A stretch of DNA of 64,000 bases from Myxococcales bacterium (lineage in GTDB: Bacteria > Myxococcota_A > Polyangia > Fen-1088): assembly GCA_003142855.1 (NCBI GenBank), contig PLNW01000093.1, positions 1 through 64,000 of the forward strand. Direction: 5' to 3'. This document shows, in pieces, positions 42,685 through 51,670 of the stretch; position 1 is the first letter of the stretch; each line of letters starts with the position of its first letter. The notes beneath the pieces were generated by a model. It saw nothing but the letters and a program-made list of their open reading frames with translations. It had not been told where the DNA came from and ran no database searches. A program made the translations under genes and the position numbers.

Positions 42685-45600
42685 GGGTAGGGGGCGGGGA
42701 TAGGGTCAGCAAGCCGGGCCGCGTGGCTTGCGTGCTCCTGCTGTGCTTCGCCGCGGGCTGCGGGGGAATGCTGGCCGGCGGCCGACGGCTCGACCCGACC
42801 AGCGATACCGGCCGGGCATGGCAGGCGCTGGTCGACGGGAAGGACGACGAAGCGGCGCTGATGTTCGGGCGCCTGCTCGGCTCGGATGCGAATCGCGCAT
42901 CGCGATGCCTGGTCCTCTTTGGAGCCGGCAGCTTGGCCTATGAACGCGGAGACGATGAAGCGGCCACAGCCTTCTACCTCGATCTAATCGAGGCGGCGGC
43001 AGGGAGCGGCGATGCCCGCGACGGCCTGCTGGCTGAGGCAGCGGCTGTGCGTTTGCCGCGACTCCTTGACGAGTTGCCCGATCGGCGTGCGGCTGAAAAG
43101 AGAGTTCTGGCCCAGCCACGCGACCGCCTGTCTTGGCGCGCGCAGTATCTGCTGGCATCTCTTTCCATCGAAATCGCCCGGCGACGGGCTGACACGGATC
43201 TGTTGGAGAGCGAGGCGTGCCGATCAGGTTGTCTGGCGGAGTTGCGCCTGGTCGGCGTGGCCGGCCGCCTGCCGTATCTCGATCTCTCGTCCGATCAAGT
43301 GCGGCCGGCGAATCCGGCACGGACCCTGGCACGGTCGGGCTGTCAGTTTTCCACGCCCAGCACCGATGCGTTGCCCGGCGTGCGCACGCTGCAATCCGAG
43401 GTCGACGTGCGCGCCGGTCGCTACCACATCGTCCTCGACTACGCGGGGCCTGCCCTGCTGCGCGTGGACGGTGGTGCCTGGCATCACCACGCCGATTCTC
43501 CCGACGCCTTTGGCACGCGTTGGTCGGCGCTGTCGTTGGCGTTGAGCGAGGGTCGGCACCGGGTGGAACTGCGCCTGGGCAGTCGCGGCGGTGGCATCGA
43601 TGTGGGCCTGCTGCTCGCTCGTGCTTCTAGCCGCAAGCCGGTCGACTGGGAAAGCTGGCCCAATGGTTCTGCGCTGGAAGCAGCCGTGTTCGAGCTGGCG
43701 GCGGCTTTGTCGGCTTATCTGGCTGGCGATGTGGACCAGGAGCTGGTGCATACCGCCGCGCTTGCCCAGCGTCCCCGCTTTGCGCTAGGCCTGTCCGCGG
43801 CAGCGCGCATGTCCGAAATGGATCCCACGCGGCCCGAGAACATGAACAGGGACCGCGCGCGAAGTCTGCACTTGCGGGCGGTGACGGTAGACCCCCACAT
43901 GGCGCGGGCTTGGCTGGACCTGGCGCGCATGGAACTCGACAACGATCGGCCGCGCGAGGCCGCCGAGGACGCCCAGCAGGCGCGAAGCGCGGCAGCCGAC
44001 TGGTGGCCGGCGGCTCTGCAACTGGCAGATGCTCTGCGCGCGCGCGGGTTGGAACGCGACGCCGACGTGGCCCTGGCTGACGCCGTGGCGCATGGGCAAG
44101 CCGGGCAGGGGGCGTGTGCCGTCCTCGATGCGGGGTTTCGGCGTGCCGAAGAGCGAGCCCTGGTCGGCGAACAGGAACGACTGACCAAGCTGCTGCTTGG
44201 CTGTGATGCGCAGGCTGAAGCACCTGTGCAGTGGTATCGCCAGCGCGGCGACGCCGGTGCAGCAGAAGCAGCCATGAGGCGCATGCGGCCCAGCAACACC
44301 GACCCGGCGTGGGTGCGCTCTGAGTTGGCGGCGCTGCGGCTGGAGCGGGGCGATGCCGCCGGGGCCGCGTCGGAGTTGCAGGCTCTGGTCGATTGGTCCC
44401 CGCGGGATAGTCAGATGCGTCTGCGCCTAGTCGATGCTCTGCTGGCCACGGGCGCCGTCAAACAGGCGCGCGCCGTGCTGGCAGAGACGCTGCGACTTTT
44501 CCCGGGAAACGGCGCCGTTCGCCAGGCGGCGCGCATCGCGGGGCTGTCGCTGCCGCTCGACGAATTCCGGTTGGATGGGGGACAGGTGATCCGGGATTTC
44601 CTGGCGTCCGGCCATCGTTACCAGGCGCCGGCGGTGGTGGTGTTGGACCGCGCGGTCGAGCGGATCTTCTCGGATGGAGGCCGCGCCAGCCTCACTCACA
44701 CCATCACGCAGGTGTTGAGCAAGGAAGGCATCGAGCGGGCGGCCGAGGTTGCTGTGCCGTCCGGGGCCGAAGTGCTGGCCCTGCGCACGCGCAAGACTGA
44801 CGGCACCATCCGCGAGGCCCAGGAAATCGCTGGCAAGCCTACGGTTTCTGCCACGGATGTGTCGGTGGGCGACTTCGTCGAGTGGGAGACCTTGGAATAC
44901 AAGCAGCCGGCCGAGGCATTCGCACCGGGATTTTTGGGCGAGCGCTTCTATTTCCAGTCCTTCGAGGCGCCGCTGGATCGCAGCGAGTACCTTCTCGTGG
45001 TGCCGAGCGAGATGTCGGTGGACCAGGACAGGCGGGCCGGGGCGCCCGAGCCCGCGCTGGAACCCAGTCCCGACGGCACCCGGGTGTGGCGCTTCGTCGC
45101 GCGGGAAATGCCCCAGCTCTTTCCCGAGCGCTCGTCCTTTGGCGCGGAAGCCTGGATTCCCTCGGTGCGGGTGTCGAGCGGCGTCGACTTGGCGCGCTGG
45201 TCGCGCTTCCTGGCCGACCGTTTGTACACCGTGGCGCGCATCTCGCCTGAGGTGCGGCGCGTGGCTGCGCAGATCCGGGCCGAAACCGTCGCTGCGCGGG
45301 CGACTATTCCCGAGGCCATCGTTCACTGGGTGAACCAGCACATCGAGCCCGAGGCTGGCCTGTTCGAGCCAGCGACGGTTTCGCTCAGTCGAGGACAGGG
45401 GAACCGCGCGGCCGTCGTGGTGGCCCTGGCACGAGCCCTGGGGCAGAAGGCGGAATTCATGTTGCTGCGTCCACTCACCCGTGCAGCGGCGGCGGCGCCG
45501 GCCACGCCGCAAGAGCTGGATGACTTCAGCGAAGCGCTGGTGCGGCTGACTGATCCCGCGGGAGGCGCACAATTCTTCGATCCGCGTGCACGGCGCGTCC

Positions 45601-46373
45601 CCTTGGGCTATCTGCCGCCGGCGTTGGCGGGTGCGCCCGGGTTCGCTGTGGGTGACGATGCGCTGGCCACCGCCCGCGGTGCGGTGCCGGACGGGCGCCA
45701 GGTGAACATGAAGGTGCGGCTGTCGGCTGATGGCAGCGCGAGCGCAAGCGTGACGGAAGCTCTCAGCGGCTGGCCCGCGCTGGAGTGGGGCGAGATCGTG
45801 GAACGGACGGGCCAGGACCGAATCAGGCTGCGCCAGGAGTTTGAGCAGCGTTGGCTGAGTCAGCAATTTCCGGGCTCAGTCTTGGGTGAGCTTTCGGTGG
45901 GGGAAGGCCCGGCCGGAGGCAAACTTGTCCGCTACACCCTGACCAGCCCGCGCATGGGCACGCGCACGGGGAATATTCTTTGGCTGCGTCCCGGGTTCTT
46001 CCTCGCGCAGCCGGGTCGGCGCTACTTCACCGAGCCGCAACGCCGGACGCCTTTGCAACTGGGTTACGACGTGCCGCTCTTGCTAGAGGCCGACATCGAG
46101 TTGCCGGCAGGGTCGCAGGTACTCGATCTGGGATCGAGCGGGAGCATCACGGCCGGCGGGGCGCTCTTTTCCGAGGAACGGCAGGTCCAGATCGACGGGC
46201 CGCACGGCGACGCACCGGGGGCGGCGCACCTGCTTCTGCGCCGACGTTGGCAGCTTCCCCTGGCGCGTGTGTTACCGGCTGACTACGACGAGATGGCCAG
46301 CAACCTGCGCCAGGTGGATCCCTTGGAGCAGGGCGAGATCCGCGTCGAGCTGCCGCCCCAGCCTGGCAAGTAG
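42681..46373 (+). CDS. DUF3857/TPR lipoprotein with degenerate transglutaminase domain
   Basis: The 1230-residue protein is a diverged relative of the upstream gene product. It has a lipobox (CFAAGC), TPR-type helices, a DUF3857 domain (HTITQVLSKEGIERAAEVAVPSG), and a transglutaminase-like fold whose catalytic motif reads SRGQGNRAAVVVALARALG, so the Cys of GDCKDK is lost. It may regulate or scaffold the intact upstream partner at the outer membrane. The two genes overlap by 4 bp. Its stop lies next to the trpE start, linking it transcriptionally to the trp cluster. Confidence 0.82.
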   Translation: MRVGGGDRVSKPGRVACVLLLCFAAGCGGMLAGGRRLDPTSDTGRAWQALVDGKDDEAALMFGRLLGSDANRASRCLVLFGAGSLAYERGDDEAATAFYLDLIEAAAGSGDARDGLLAEAAAVRLPRLLDELPDRRAAEKRVLAQPRDRLSWRAQYLLASLSIEIARRRADTDLLESEACRSGCLAELRLVGVAGRLPYLDLSSDQVRPANPARTLARSGCQFSTPSTDALPGVRTLQSEVDVRAGRYHIVLDYAGPALLRVDGGAWHHHADSPDAFGTRWSALSLALSEGRHRVELRLGSRGGGIDVGLLLARASSRKPVDWESWPNGSALEAAVFELAAALSAYLAGDVDQELVHTAALAQRPRFALGLSAAARMSEMDPTRPENMNRDRARSLHLRAVTVDPHMARAWLDLARMELDNDRPREAAEDAQQARSAAADWWPAALQLADALRARGLERDADVALADAVAHGQAGQGACAVLDAGFRRAEERALVGEQERLTKLLLGCDAQAEAPVQWYRQRGDAGAAEAAMRRMRPSNTDPAWVRSELAALRLERGDAAGAASELQALVDWSPRDSQMRLRLVDALLATGAVKQARAVLAETLRLFPGNGAVRQAARIAGLSLPLDEFRLDGGQVIRDFLASGHRYQAPAVVVLDRAVERIFSDGGRASLTHTITQVLSKEGIERAAEVAVPSGAEVLALRTRKTDGTIREAQEIAGKPTVSATDVSVGDFVEWETLEYKQPAEAFAPGFLGERFYFQSFEAPLDRSEYLLVVPSEMSVDQDRRAGAPEPALEPSPDGTRVWRFVAREMPQLFPERSSFGAEAWIPSVRVSSGVDLARWSRFLADRLYTVARISPEVRRVAAQIRAETVAARATIPEAIVHWVNQHIEPEAGLFEPATVSLSRGQGNRAAVVVALARALGQKAEFMLLRPLTRAAAAAPATPQELDDFSEALVRLTDPAGGAQFFDPRARRVPLGYLPPALAGAPGFAVGDDALATARGAVPDGRQVNMKVRLSADGSASASVTEALSGWPALEWGEIVERTGQDRIRLRQEFEQRWLSQQFPGSVLGELSVGEGPAGGKLVRYTLTSPRMGTRTGNILWLRPGFFLAQPGRRYFTEPQRRTPLQLGYDVPLLLEADIELPAGSQVLDLGSSGSITAGGALFSEERQVQIDGPHGDAPGAAHLLLRRRWQLPLARVLPADYDEMASNLRQVDPLEQGEIRVELPPQPGK

Positions 46374-46396
46374 TGCTAATCTCCGACCACCTCACC

Positions 46397-47917
46397 ATGG
46401 CCGCCTTTGTTCCCGACCGAGCCCGATTCCTAGACCTCGCCCGCCAGGGACGCCTGTGCTTCGTGTATCGTGAGTGGCTGGCCGATGCGGACACGCCGGT
46501 TTCGGTCTTCGCCAAGCTGGGCCGGGGACCCTACTCGTTCCTGCTCGAAAGCGTGGTGGGCGGCGAAAAGTGGGCAGCCTACAGCTTCGCCGGCGTGCGG
46601 CCGCGGGCTGTGATTCGTGCGCGGGGCACCCAGGTCGAACGTCTGCGGCCCGACGGTGATGGCTTTGTCCTGGAAGAACGTGTCAGCGAAGCTAACCCGC
46701 TCGACTACGTCAGCCGCACCCTGGCCAGCTTTCCGCCCGCGGTCCCGCCTGGACTGCCGCGCTTCTTCGGCGGGGCGGTGGGCTGGCTGGCCTACGACGC
46801 CGTTCGGCGCTTTGAACGCCTTCCCGAGCACGCACCCGACGAGCTGGGCCTGCCCGATCTGTGCTTCGCATTGACCGACACCGTGGTGGTCTTCGACAAT
46901 CTGCGCGGCACCATCAAGGTGGTGGCTTCGGTGGACGTGGCGGGTGTTGATCCCAACCGCGCCTACGACGAGGCTTGCCGCAAGGTGGATGAGATCTTCG
47001 ACCGGCTGGCCCGGCCCAGCCGCGCCCTGCCGCTGCTCGATGTCGGGGCTGCGGCCGCCTCGGCGCTGCAGCCGGTGGCTCGCACCAGCCAGGCGGACTA
47101 CCAGGCGGCTGTCCGTCGCATCCAGGAATACATCAAGGCAGGCGACGCGTTCCAGGTGGTGCTCTCACAGCGTTTCGACGTGGCCCGCGACGGGGTGGAC
47201 CCGTTCGACGTGTATCGCATCATGCGGGTCACCAATCCCTCGCCGTACATGTTTCACCTGGAATTCCCAGAGGCTGTCGTGACCGGCGCCTCACCCGAGG
47301 TGCTGGTGCGTCTGGACGGCCGCCGGGTGGATGTGCGGCCCCTGGCGGGTACGCGGCGCCGCGGCCGCAGCGTCGAGGAAGACGAAGCCCTGGAAAAGGA
47401 ACTGCGCGCGGATCCCAAGGAGCTGGCCGAACACGTCATGCTGATAGACCTCGGCCGCAACGACGTGGGTCGGGTGGCGGCGCCCGGCAGCGTGCGCCTG
47501 GACGACATCATGGTCGTGGAACGCTACTCCCACGTCATGCACCTGGTTTCCAACGTGAGCGGCACCCTGATCGATGGTCTTTCCGCCAAGGATGTGGTGC
47601 GCGCGACATTCCCCGCCGGCACGCTCTCGGGCGCGCCCAAGATTCGCGCTATGGAAATCATCGACGAGCTGGAACCGTCTCGCCGTGGGGTCTACGGCGG
47701 TGCGGTCGGCTACCTTTCGTACACGGGCAACATGGACCTTGCGATAGCCATTCGTACCCTGGTCACCAGGGGCGAGACCATGCACGTGCAAGCCGGGGCA
47801 GGCATCGTGGCCGCCAGCCAGCCCGAGGCCGAACATGAGGAGTGCGTGAACAAGGCGCGCGCGGTGATCGGCGCCATCGAGCTGGCGCGACAATCGGCCG
47901 CCAACGGGGGGCGCTAG
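46397..47917 (+). CDS. trpE: Anthranilate synthase component I
   Basis: TrpE makes anthranilate from chorismate with ammonia supplied by TrpG. The 506-residue product has the N-terminal tryptophan-binding LLES motif ([18 protein letters not shown]) for feedback control and the C-terminal catalytic core ([58 protein letters not shown]). ATG 46397 fits the family N-terminus [15 protein letters not shown]; a GTG at 46373 overlapping the preceding stop is an alternative, and a TAATCT hexamer lies at 46376. It begins a run of trp genes joined by short gaps or ATGA overlaps. Confidence 0.95.
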   Translation: MAAFVPDRARFLDLARQGRLCFVYREWLADADTPVSVFAKLGRGPYSFLLESVVGGEKWAAYSFAGVRPRAVIRARGTQVERLRPDGDGFVLEERVSEANPLDYVSRTLASFPPAVPPGLPRFFGGAVGWLAYDAVRRFERLPEHAPDELGLPDLCFALTDTVVVFDNLRGTIKVVASVDVAGVDPNRAYDEACRKVDEIFDRLARPSRALPLLDVGAAAASALQPVARTSQADYQAAVRRIQEYIKAGDAFQVVLSQRFDVARDGVDPFDVYRIMRVTNPSPYMFHLEFPEAVVTGASPEVLVRLDGRRVDVRPLAGTRRRGRSVEEDEALEKELRADPKELAEHVMLIDLGRNDVGRVAAPGSVRLDDIMVVERYSHVMHLVSNVSGTLIDGLSAKDVVRATFPAGTLSGAPKIRAMEIIDELEPSRRGVYGGAVGYLSYTGNMDLAIAIRTLVTRGETMHVQAGAGIVAASQPEAEHEECVNKARAVIGAIELARQSAANGGR

Positions 47918-47919
47918 CC

Positions 47920-48495
47920 ATGTTGCTGGTCATCGATAACTACGACTCGTTTACCTACAATTTGGTGCAGTACTTGGGCGAGCTTGGGCAGCAGGTTCGG
48001 GTCGTGCGCAACAATGAAGTTTCAGTTGATGATGTTGTTCGTATGTGCCCGGAAGCTATAGTTATTTCTCCTGGGCCGTGTACCCCAAATGAAGCTGGTA
48101 TTTCGCTCGAAGTGATCAGTCGTCTGGCTGGCAAGATTCCCATCTTGGGCGTGTGCCTGGGCCACCAAGCCATCGGCCAGGCGTTCGGAGGCAAGGTCAT
48201 CCGCGCCAAGGAAGTCGTGCACGGCAAGACCTCGCGGGTTTTCCACGATGACAAGGGCCTCTTCACCGGCCTGCCCAACCCGTTCGAAGCCACCCGCTAC
48301 CATTCCTTGATCGTGGAACGGTCGAGCCTGCCCGACTGTCTGGAGATCACGGCCAAGACCTGGGACGAAGAGATCATGGGTCTGCGCCACAAAACCATGC
48401 CGGTGGAAGGCGTGCAGTTTCACCCCGAGTCGTTCCTGACCAAGGTGGGCAAGGATCTTCTGCGCAACTTCTTGCGTCTGGCGAAACCGGCATGA
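47920..48495 (+). CDS. trpG: Anthranilate synthase component II (glutamine amidotransferase)
   Basis: TrpG hydrolyses glutamine and passes ammonia to TrpE; it may also serve 4-aminobenzoate synthesis as PabA. The 191-residue product has [25 protein letters not shown], the Cys nucleophile in [15 protein letters not shown] and the His/Glu of GVQFHPES. Codons about 30-65 (48008-48115) are strongly AT-rich compared with the rest of the gene and the region. It starts two bases after the trpE stop, and its stop overlaps trpD by ATGA. Confidence 0.93.
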   Translation: MLLVIDNYDSFTYNLVQYLGELGQQVRVVRNNEVSVDDVVRMCPEAIVISPGPCTPNEAGISLEVISRLAGKIPILGVCLGHQAIGQAFGGKVIRAKEVVHGKTSRVFHDDKGLFTGLPNPFEATRYHSLIVERSSLPDCLEITAKTWDEEIMGLRHKTMPVEGVQFHPESFLTKVGKDLLRNFLRLAKPA

Positions 48496-49550
48496 CCAGC
48501 CCAGCTTCCAGCACGACGCCCACCCTGGGCATTCGTGAGGCCCTGGCCCAGGTGGTGGCAGGTCGCAACCTGTCGGTTGCGGATATGAGCGCGGTCGTGG
48601 GCTGCATGATGGACGGGCAGGGCACCCCGGCCCAGATGGGAAGCCTGCTCACCGCCTTGCGCATGAAGGGCGAGACCGTGGACGAGGTTGTGGGCGCAGC
48701 CTCGGCCATGCGTCAGCGCATGGCGCGCGTGTCCAGCGATGAGCCTGTCCTGCTCGACACCTGCGGCACCGGGGGTGATGGCTCGGGCACGGTCAATATC
48801 TCGACCCTGGCGTCCTTCATCGTGGCTGCCTGCGGGATCAAGGTCGCCAAGCACGGCAACCGGGCGCTCTCGTCGCGCTCCGGTTCGCACGACGTGATCG
48901 AGGCCATGGGCATTGACCCGGGCCCCACACCGGAGATGGCCGGGCGCTGCTTGGCCGAGGTGGGCCTTTGCTTCATGTTCGCGCCGGTCTTTCACGCAGC
49001 GACTCGGCACGTGGCTGGTCCGCGCCGCGAGCTGGGCTTTCGCACCCTGTTCAATCTTCTGGGGCCGCTCACCAACCCGGCCGGCGCGCGCTATCACATG
49101 AATGGCGTGTTTGCGGCCGAGCGCTGCGAATTCGTGGCACGGGCTCACGCGCAGCTGGGCTCGCTGCGCGCCCTGGTGGTACACGGCGCGGGCGGGCTCG
49201 ACGAGATTGCTCCTGCGGGTGTGACCCAGGTGGCGGAGCTGCGCGACGGAACGGTTCGTTGCTACGAGATCCGGCCTGCCGATTTTGACCTGCCGGAACA
49301 GGATCCAGCGGGCTTGGCCGGTGGAGACGCAGCCACCAATGCGCGTCTGCTGGAAGCCGCACTGGCCGGCGCGCCTGGGGCGATTCGGGTGGCTGCGCTC
49401 TTGGCAGCGGCTGCTAGCCTCTACGTGGTGGGCGCGGCGCCTGATCTGCGGGCTGGCGCTCGCCAGGCAGCGGCGGCACTCGATATGGGTGGGGCGCGGG
49501 CCGTGGTGGATCAATTGCGCCGCCTCTTGCCTGTGCAGAAGAAAGAATGA
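48492..49550 (+). CDS. trpD: Anthranilate phosphoribosyltransferase
   Basis: TrpD joins anthranilate to PRPP, the second step to tryptophan. The 352-residue product has the PRPP-binding loop [30 protein letters not shown] (family usually SGSAD, here SGSHD), and the anthranilate-site block [37 protein letters not shown]. It overlaps trpG and trpC by 4 bp on either side. Confidence 0.96.
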   Translation: MTSPASSTTPTLGIREALAQVVAGRNLSVADMSAVVGCMMDGQGTPAQMGSLLTALRMKGETVDEVVGAASAMRQRMARVSSDEPVLLDTCGTGGDGSGTVNISTLASFIVAACGIKVAKHGNRALSSRSGSHDVIEAMGIDPGPTPEMAGRCLAEVGLCFMFAPVFHAATRHVAGPRRELGFRTLFNLLGPLTNPAGARYHMNGVFAAERCEFVARAHAQLGSLRALVVHGAGGLDEIAPAGVTQVAELRDGTVRCYEIRPADFDLPEQDPAGLAGGDAATNARLLEAALAGAPGAIRVAALLAAAASLYVVGAAPDLRAGARQAAAALDMGGARAVVDQLRRLLPVQKKE

Positions 49551-50326
49551 TCCTCGACGATATTCTCGCGCAGACGCGACAGGGCCTGGCCGCGGCCCGA
49601 AGCCGAGTGCCGCTTGCCCAGCTGGAGCAACAGCTCGCCACGGCGCCGCCGCTGCGGGATTTCTGCGCCGCCCTTGCTGGCAAGTCCGAGCTGGCCTGCA
49701 TTGCGGAGTTCAAGCGGCGCTCGCCCTCCAAGGGTTGGCTCAAGCAGGACGCCGACCCAGTCGTGGTGGCGAGGGCCTATCAGGCGGCCGGGGCGGCTGC
49801 CATTTCGGTGCTGACTGATGGACCGTTCTTCGGTGGCTCGCTCGACGATCTGCGCCGGGTACGCGCCTCGGTCGACGTCCCGGTTCTGCGCAAGGACTTC
49901 GTCATCGATCCGTACCAGGTGACCGAGGCGCGTGCGGCAGGCGCGGACGCGGTCTTGCTCATCGTGTCCGCTCTACCCCAGGATGACCTGGTCGGGCTGC
50001 TTACCGAGGTCAGACGCCTGGGCATGGAGGCGCTGGTGGAGACCCACGACCGTGCTGAGGTGGAGCGCGCGCTGGCGGCCGACGCTCGCCTAGTCGGGGT
50101 CAACCACCGCGACCTTCGCACCTTCCGGATGGACATGAGCTTGGCCAGTAGCATGCGGCCATTGATTCCGTCACACCGCCTGCTGGTCGCGGAGTCAGGC
50201 ATTCGCAGCGCAGACGACATGCGCAGGATGCAGGCGGCGGGCATCGATGCGGTCCTGGTGGGTGAAGGCTTGATGTGCGAACCTGATCCTGGCTCGGCGT
50301 TGCGCAAGCTTCTGGGGCGCCCATGA
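49547..50326 (+). CDS. trpC: Indole-3-glycerol phosphate synthase
   Basis: TrpC closes the indole ring of CdRP. The 259-residue single-domain protein has IAEFKRRSPSKGW, VLTDGPFFGGSLDDL, the catalytic LRKDFVIDPYQV, VGVNHRDLRTF and VAESGIRSADDM, matching the (beta/alpha)8 barrel family. It is separate from TrpF, unlike the fused E. coli protein. It overlaps both neighbours by ATGA. Confidence 0.96.
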   Translation: MILDDILAQTRQGLAAARSRVPLAQLEQQLATAPPLRDFCAALAGKSELACIAEFKRRSPSKGWLKQDADPVVVARAYQAAGAAAISVLTDGPFFGGSLDDLRRVRASVDVPVLRKDFVIDPYQVTEARAAGADAVLLIVSALPQDDLVGLLTEVRRLGMEALVETHDRAEVERALAADARLVGVNHRDLRTFRMDMSLASSMRPLIPSHRLLVAESGIRSADDMRRMQAAGIDAVLVGEGLMCEPDPGSALRKLLGRP

Positions 50327-50949
50327 GTTTCTTGGTCAAGATCTGCGGCATCACGCGTCCCGAGGACGCGCAACAGGCCGTCGCGGCCGGTGCTGATCTG
50401 ATCGGCCTGAATTTCTGGCGTGGGTCGAAGCGTTTCGTGCAGGACGACCAGGCACGCGAGATCGTCGCGGCCATTCCCAAGGGGGTGCTGCGGGTGGGTG
50501 TGTTTGTCAACGCGCATCCCCTGGTGGTCAGTGAAACGGTGGACGAACTGAAACTTGACCGCGCACAACTGCACGGCGACGAGATTCCGGCGACCTGGAA
50601 CTGGTTGCGGCCGGAACAGATCATCCGTACCATCCGTGTTCGAGACGAGGCGTCGCTCAAGGAGGCGTTGGGCTGGGAAGCCAGCCTCTTCCTCTACGAC
50701 GCCTATGCCGAGGGCTATGGCGGTAGCGGAAAACGAGCACCGTGGGCGGTCGTGGCCGAGGGCGCCCGGCGGCCATTCTTGATTGCGGGCGGCCTCAATC
50801 CCAACAACGTGGCCGAAGCGATCCGGGCCACTCGGCCGGACGGTGTGGACGTGTCGTCTGGGGTCGAGTCGGCCGCTGGAATCAAGGACACGCGCAAGCT
50901 GCGCGCCTTCATCAAGAATGCCCGCGCCGCCGCGCCCAAACGGAAGTGA
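50323..50949 (+). CDS. trpF: Phosphoribosylanthranilate isomerase
   Basis: TrpF isomerises PRA to CdRP. The 208-residue barrel has the catalytic Cys in VKICGITRPED, GLNFWRGSKR, QLHGDE and FLIAGGLNPNNV, DVSSGVES for phosphate binding. It ends the trp cluster: trpB and trpA are not present. Its TGA directly abuts the stop of the convergent YciO-like gene, with no base between. Confidence 0.95.
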   Translation: MSFLVKICGITRPEDAQQAVAAGADLIGLNFWRGSKRFVQDDQAREIVAAIPKGVLRVGVFVNAHPLVVSETVDELKLDRAQLHGDEIPATWNWLRPEQIIRTIRVRDEASLKEALGWEASLFLYDAYAEGYGGSGKRAPWAVVAEGARRPFLIAGGLNPNNVAEAIRATRPDGVDVSSGVESAAGIKDTRKLRAFIKNARAAAPKRK

Positions 50950-51585
50950 CTACCCTGTCAAGCGATTCGCCGGGCCCAGCCCCTCGCGCAGCACGGTCAC
51001 CCAGTCGTCCACCAGGCTCACCACCGTCGAGGGCGGGCCGCTCAGGGTTCCACCGTCCAGGATGAGATCGAGCTGGGCGCCGTATTCCTGCCGGATCTCG
51101 GCGGCTGTGGTCAGAATATGGCCTTCTCGTGACTTGGCCGTGGCCGTCAGGATGGGCCGGCCCAGCCGCCAAGTCAGCTTCTCGCACAAGGCGCTCTGCG
51201 GAATGCGGACCCCGATGGTGCGCCGGTCACCCTGCACGAAGGGCGAGGGGACGCTCGGGTGGGCCAGCAGTTCGGCGCAGTAGGGCCCGGGGAAGATGCG
51301 GTTGACCAGCCGATAGCCTGCCTCGCTCACTCGGGTGAAACGGGGAAGCTCGCCCACGTCGGGCAGCAAGAAGGTCAGGGGCCGCTTGCTCAGATCGAGG
51401 CCGCGCATGATTTGAATCCGCTCGATCGCCTGTTTCTGGCCAAACCCACACCCGAGGCCGTACAGGGTGTCGGTGGGAAAAGCAATCACGCCTCCTGCCG
51501 CAAGGACGCTTACCGCCTGCTGCACAACTGCCTCGGCAGGCTCAAGCAGGGACACTTCCACGATGGGTGCTCGGGTCGATGTCAT
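50950..51585 (-). CDS. Sua5/YciO/YrdC family protein, YciO-like
   Basis: The 211-residue protein has the family nucleotide-binding features GGVIAFPTDTLYGLGCG and LSKRPLTFLL, and the YciO-type stretch RVSEAGYRLVNRIFPGPY. TsaC/Sua5 members make threonylcarbamoyl-AMP for t6A tRNA modification; YciO members are related but of less certain function. The sequence looks closer to YciO, and another TsaC may exist elsewhere in the genome. The ATG at 51585 follows a TATACG hexamer by 6 nt with no Shine-Dalgarno. The gene is convergent with trpF and divergent from the VIT/VWA gene. Confidence 0.85.
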   Translation of the reverse strand: MTSTRAPIVEVSLLEPAEAVVQQAVSVLAAGGVIAFPTDTLYGLGCGFGQKQAIERIQIMRGLDLSKRPLTFLLPDVGELPRFTRVSEAGYRLVNRIFPGPYCAELLAHPSVPSPFVQGDRRTIGVRIPQSALCEKLTWRLGRPILTATAKSREGHILTTAAEIRQEYGAQLDLILDGGTLSGPPSTVVSLVDDWVTVLREGLGPANRLTG

Positions 51586-51591
51586 TGTGGC

Positions 51592-51619
51592 CGTATAGTG
51601 GCAGCGGAAGGGCGCGCAA
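51592..51619 (-). promoter_or_regulatory. Promoter of the YciO-like gene
   Basis: On the minus strand TTGCGC (51619-51614), a 16-nt spacer and TATACG (51597-51592) end 6 nt before the ATG. It lies back to back with the promoter of the VIT/VWA gene; a GCAAGC-AAAA-GCTTGC hairpin at 51616-51631 sits between them. Confidence 0.45.
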
Positions 51620-51631
51620 GCAAAAGCTTGC

Positions 51632-51661
51632 TTGGCCAGGCGCGAGCCGGATCGGTAGACT
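51632..51661 (+). promoter_or_regulatory. Promoter of the VIT/VWA gene
   Basis: TTGGCC (51632-51637), an 18-nt spacer and TAGACT (51656-51661) end 9 nt before the ATG at 51671, predicting a leader of two or three bases. Confidence 0.45.
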
Positions 51662-51670
51662 CGGCCCGCG

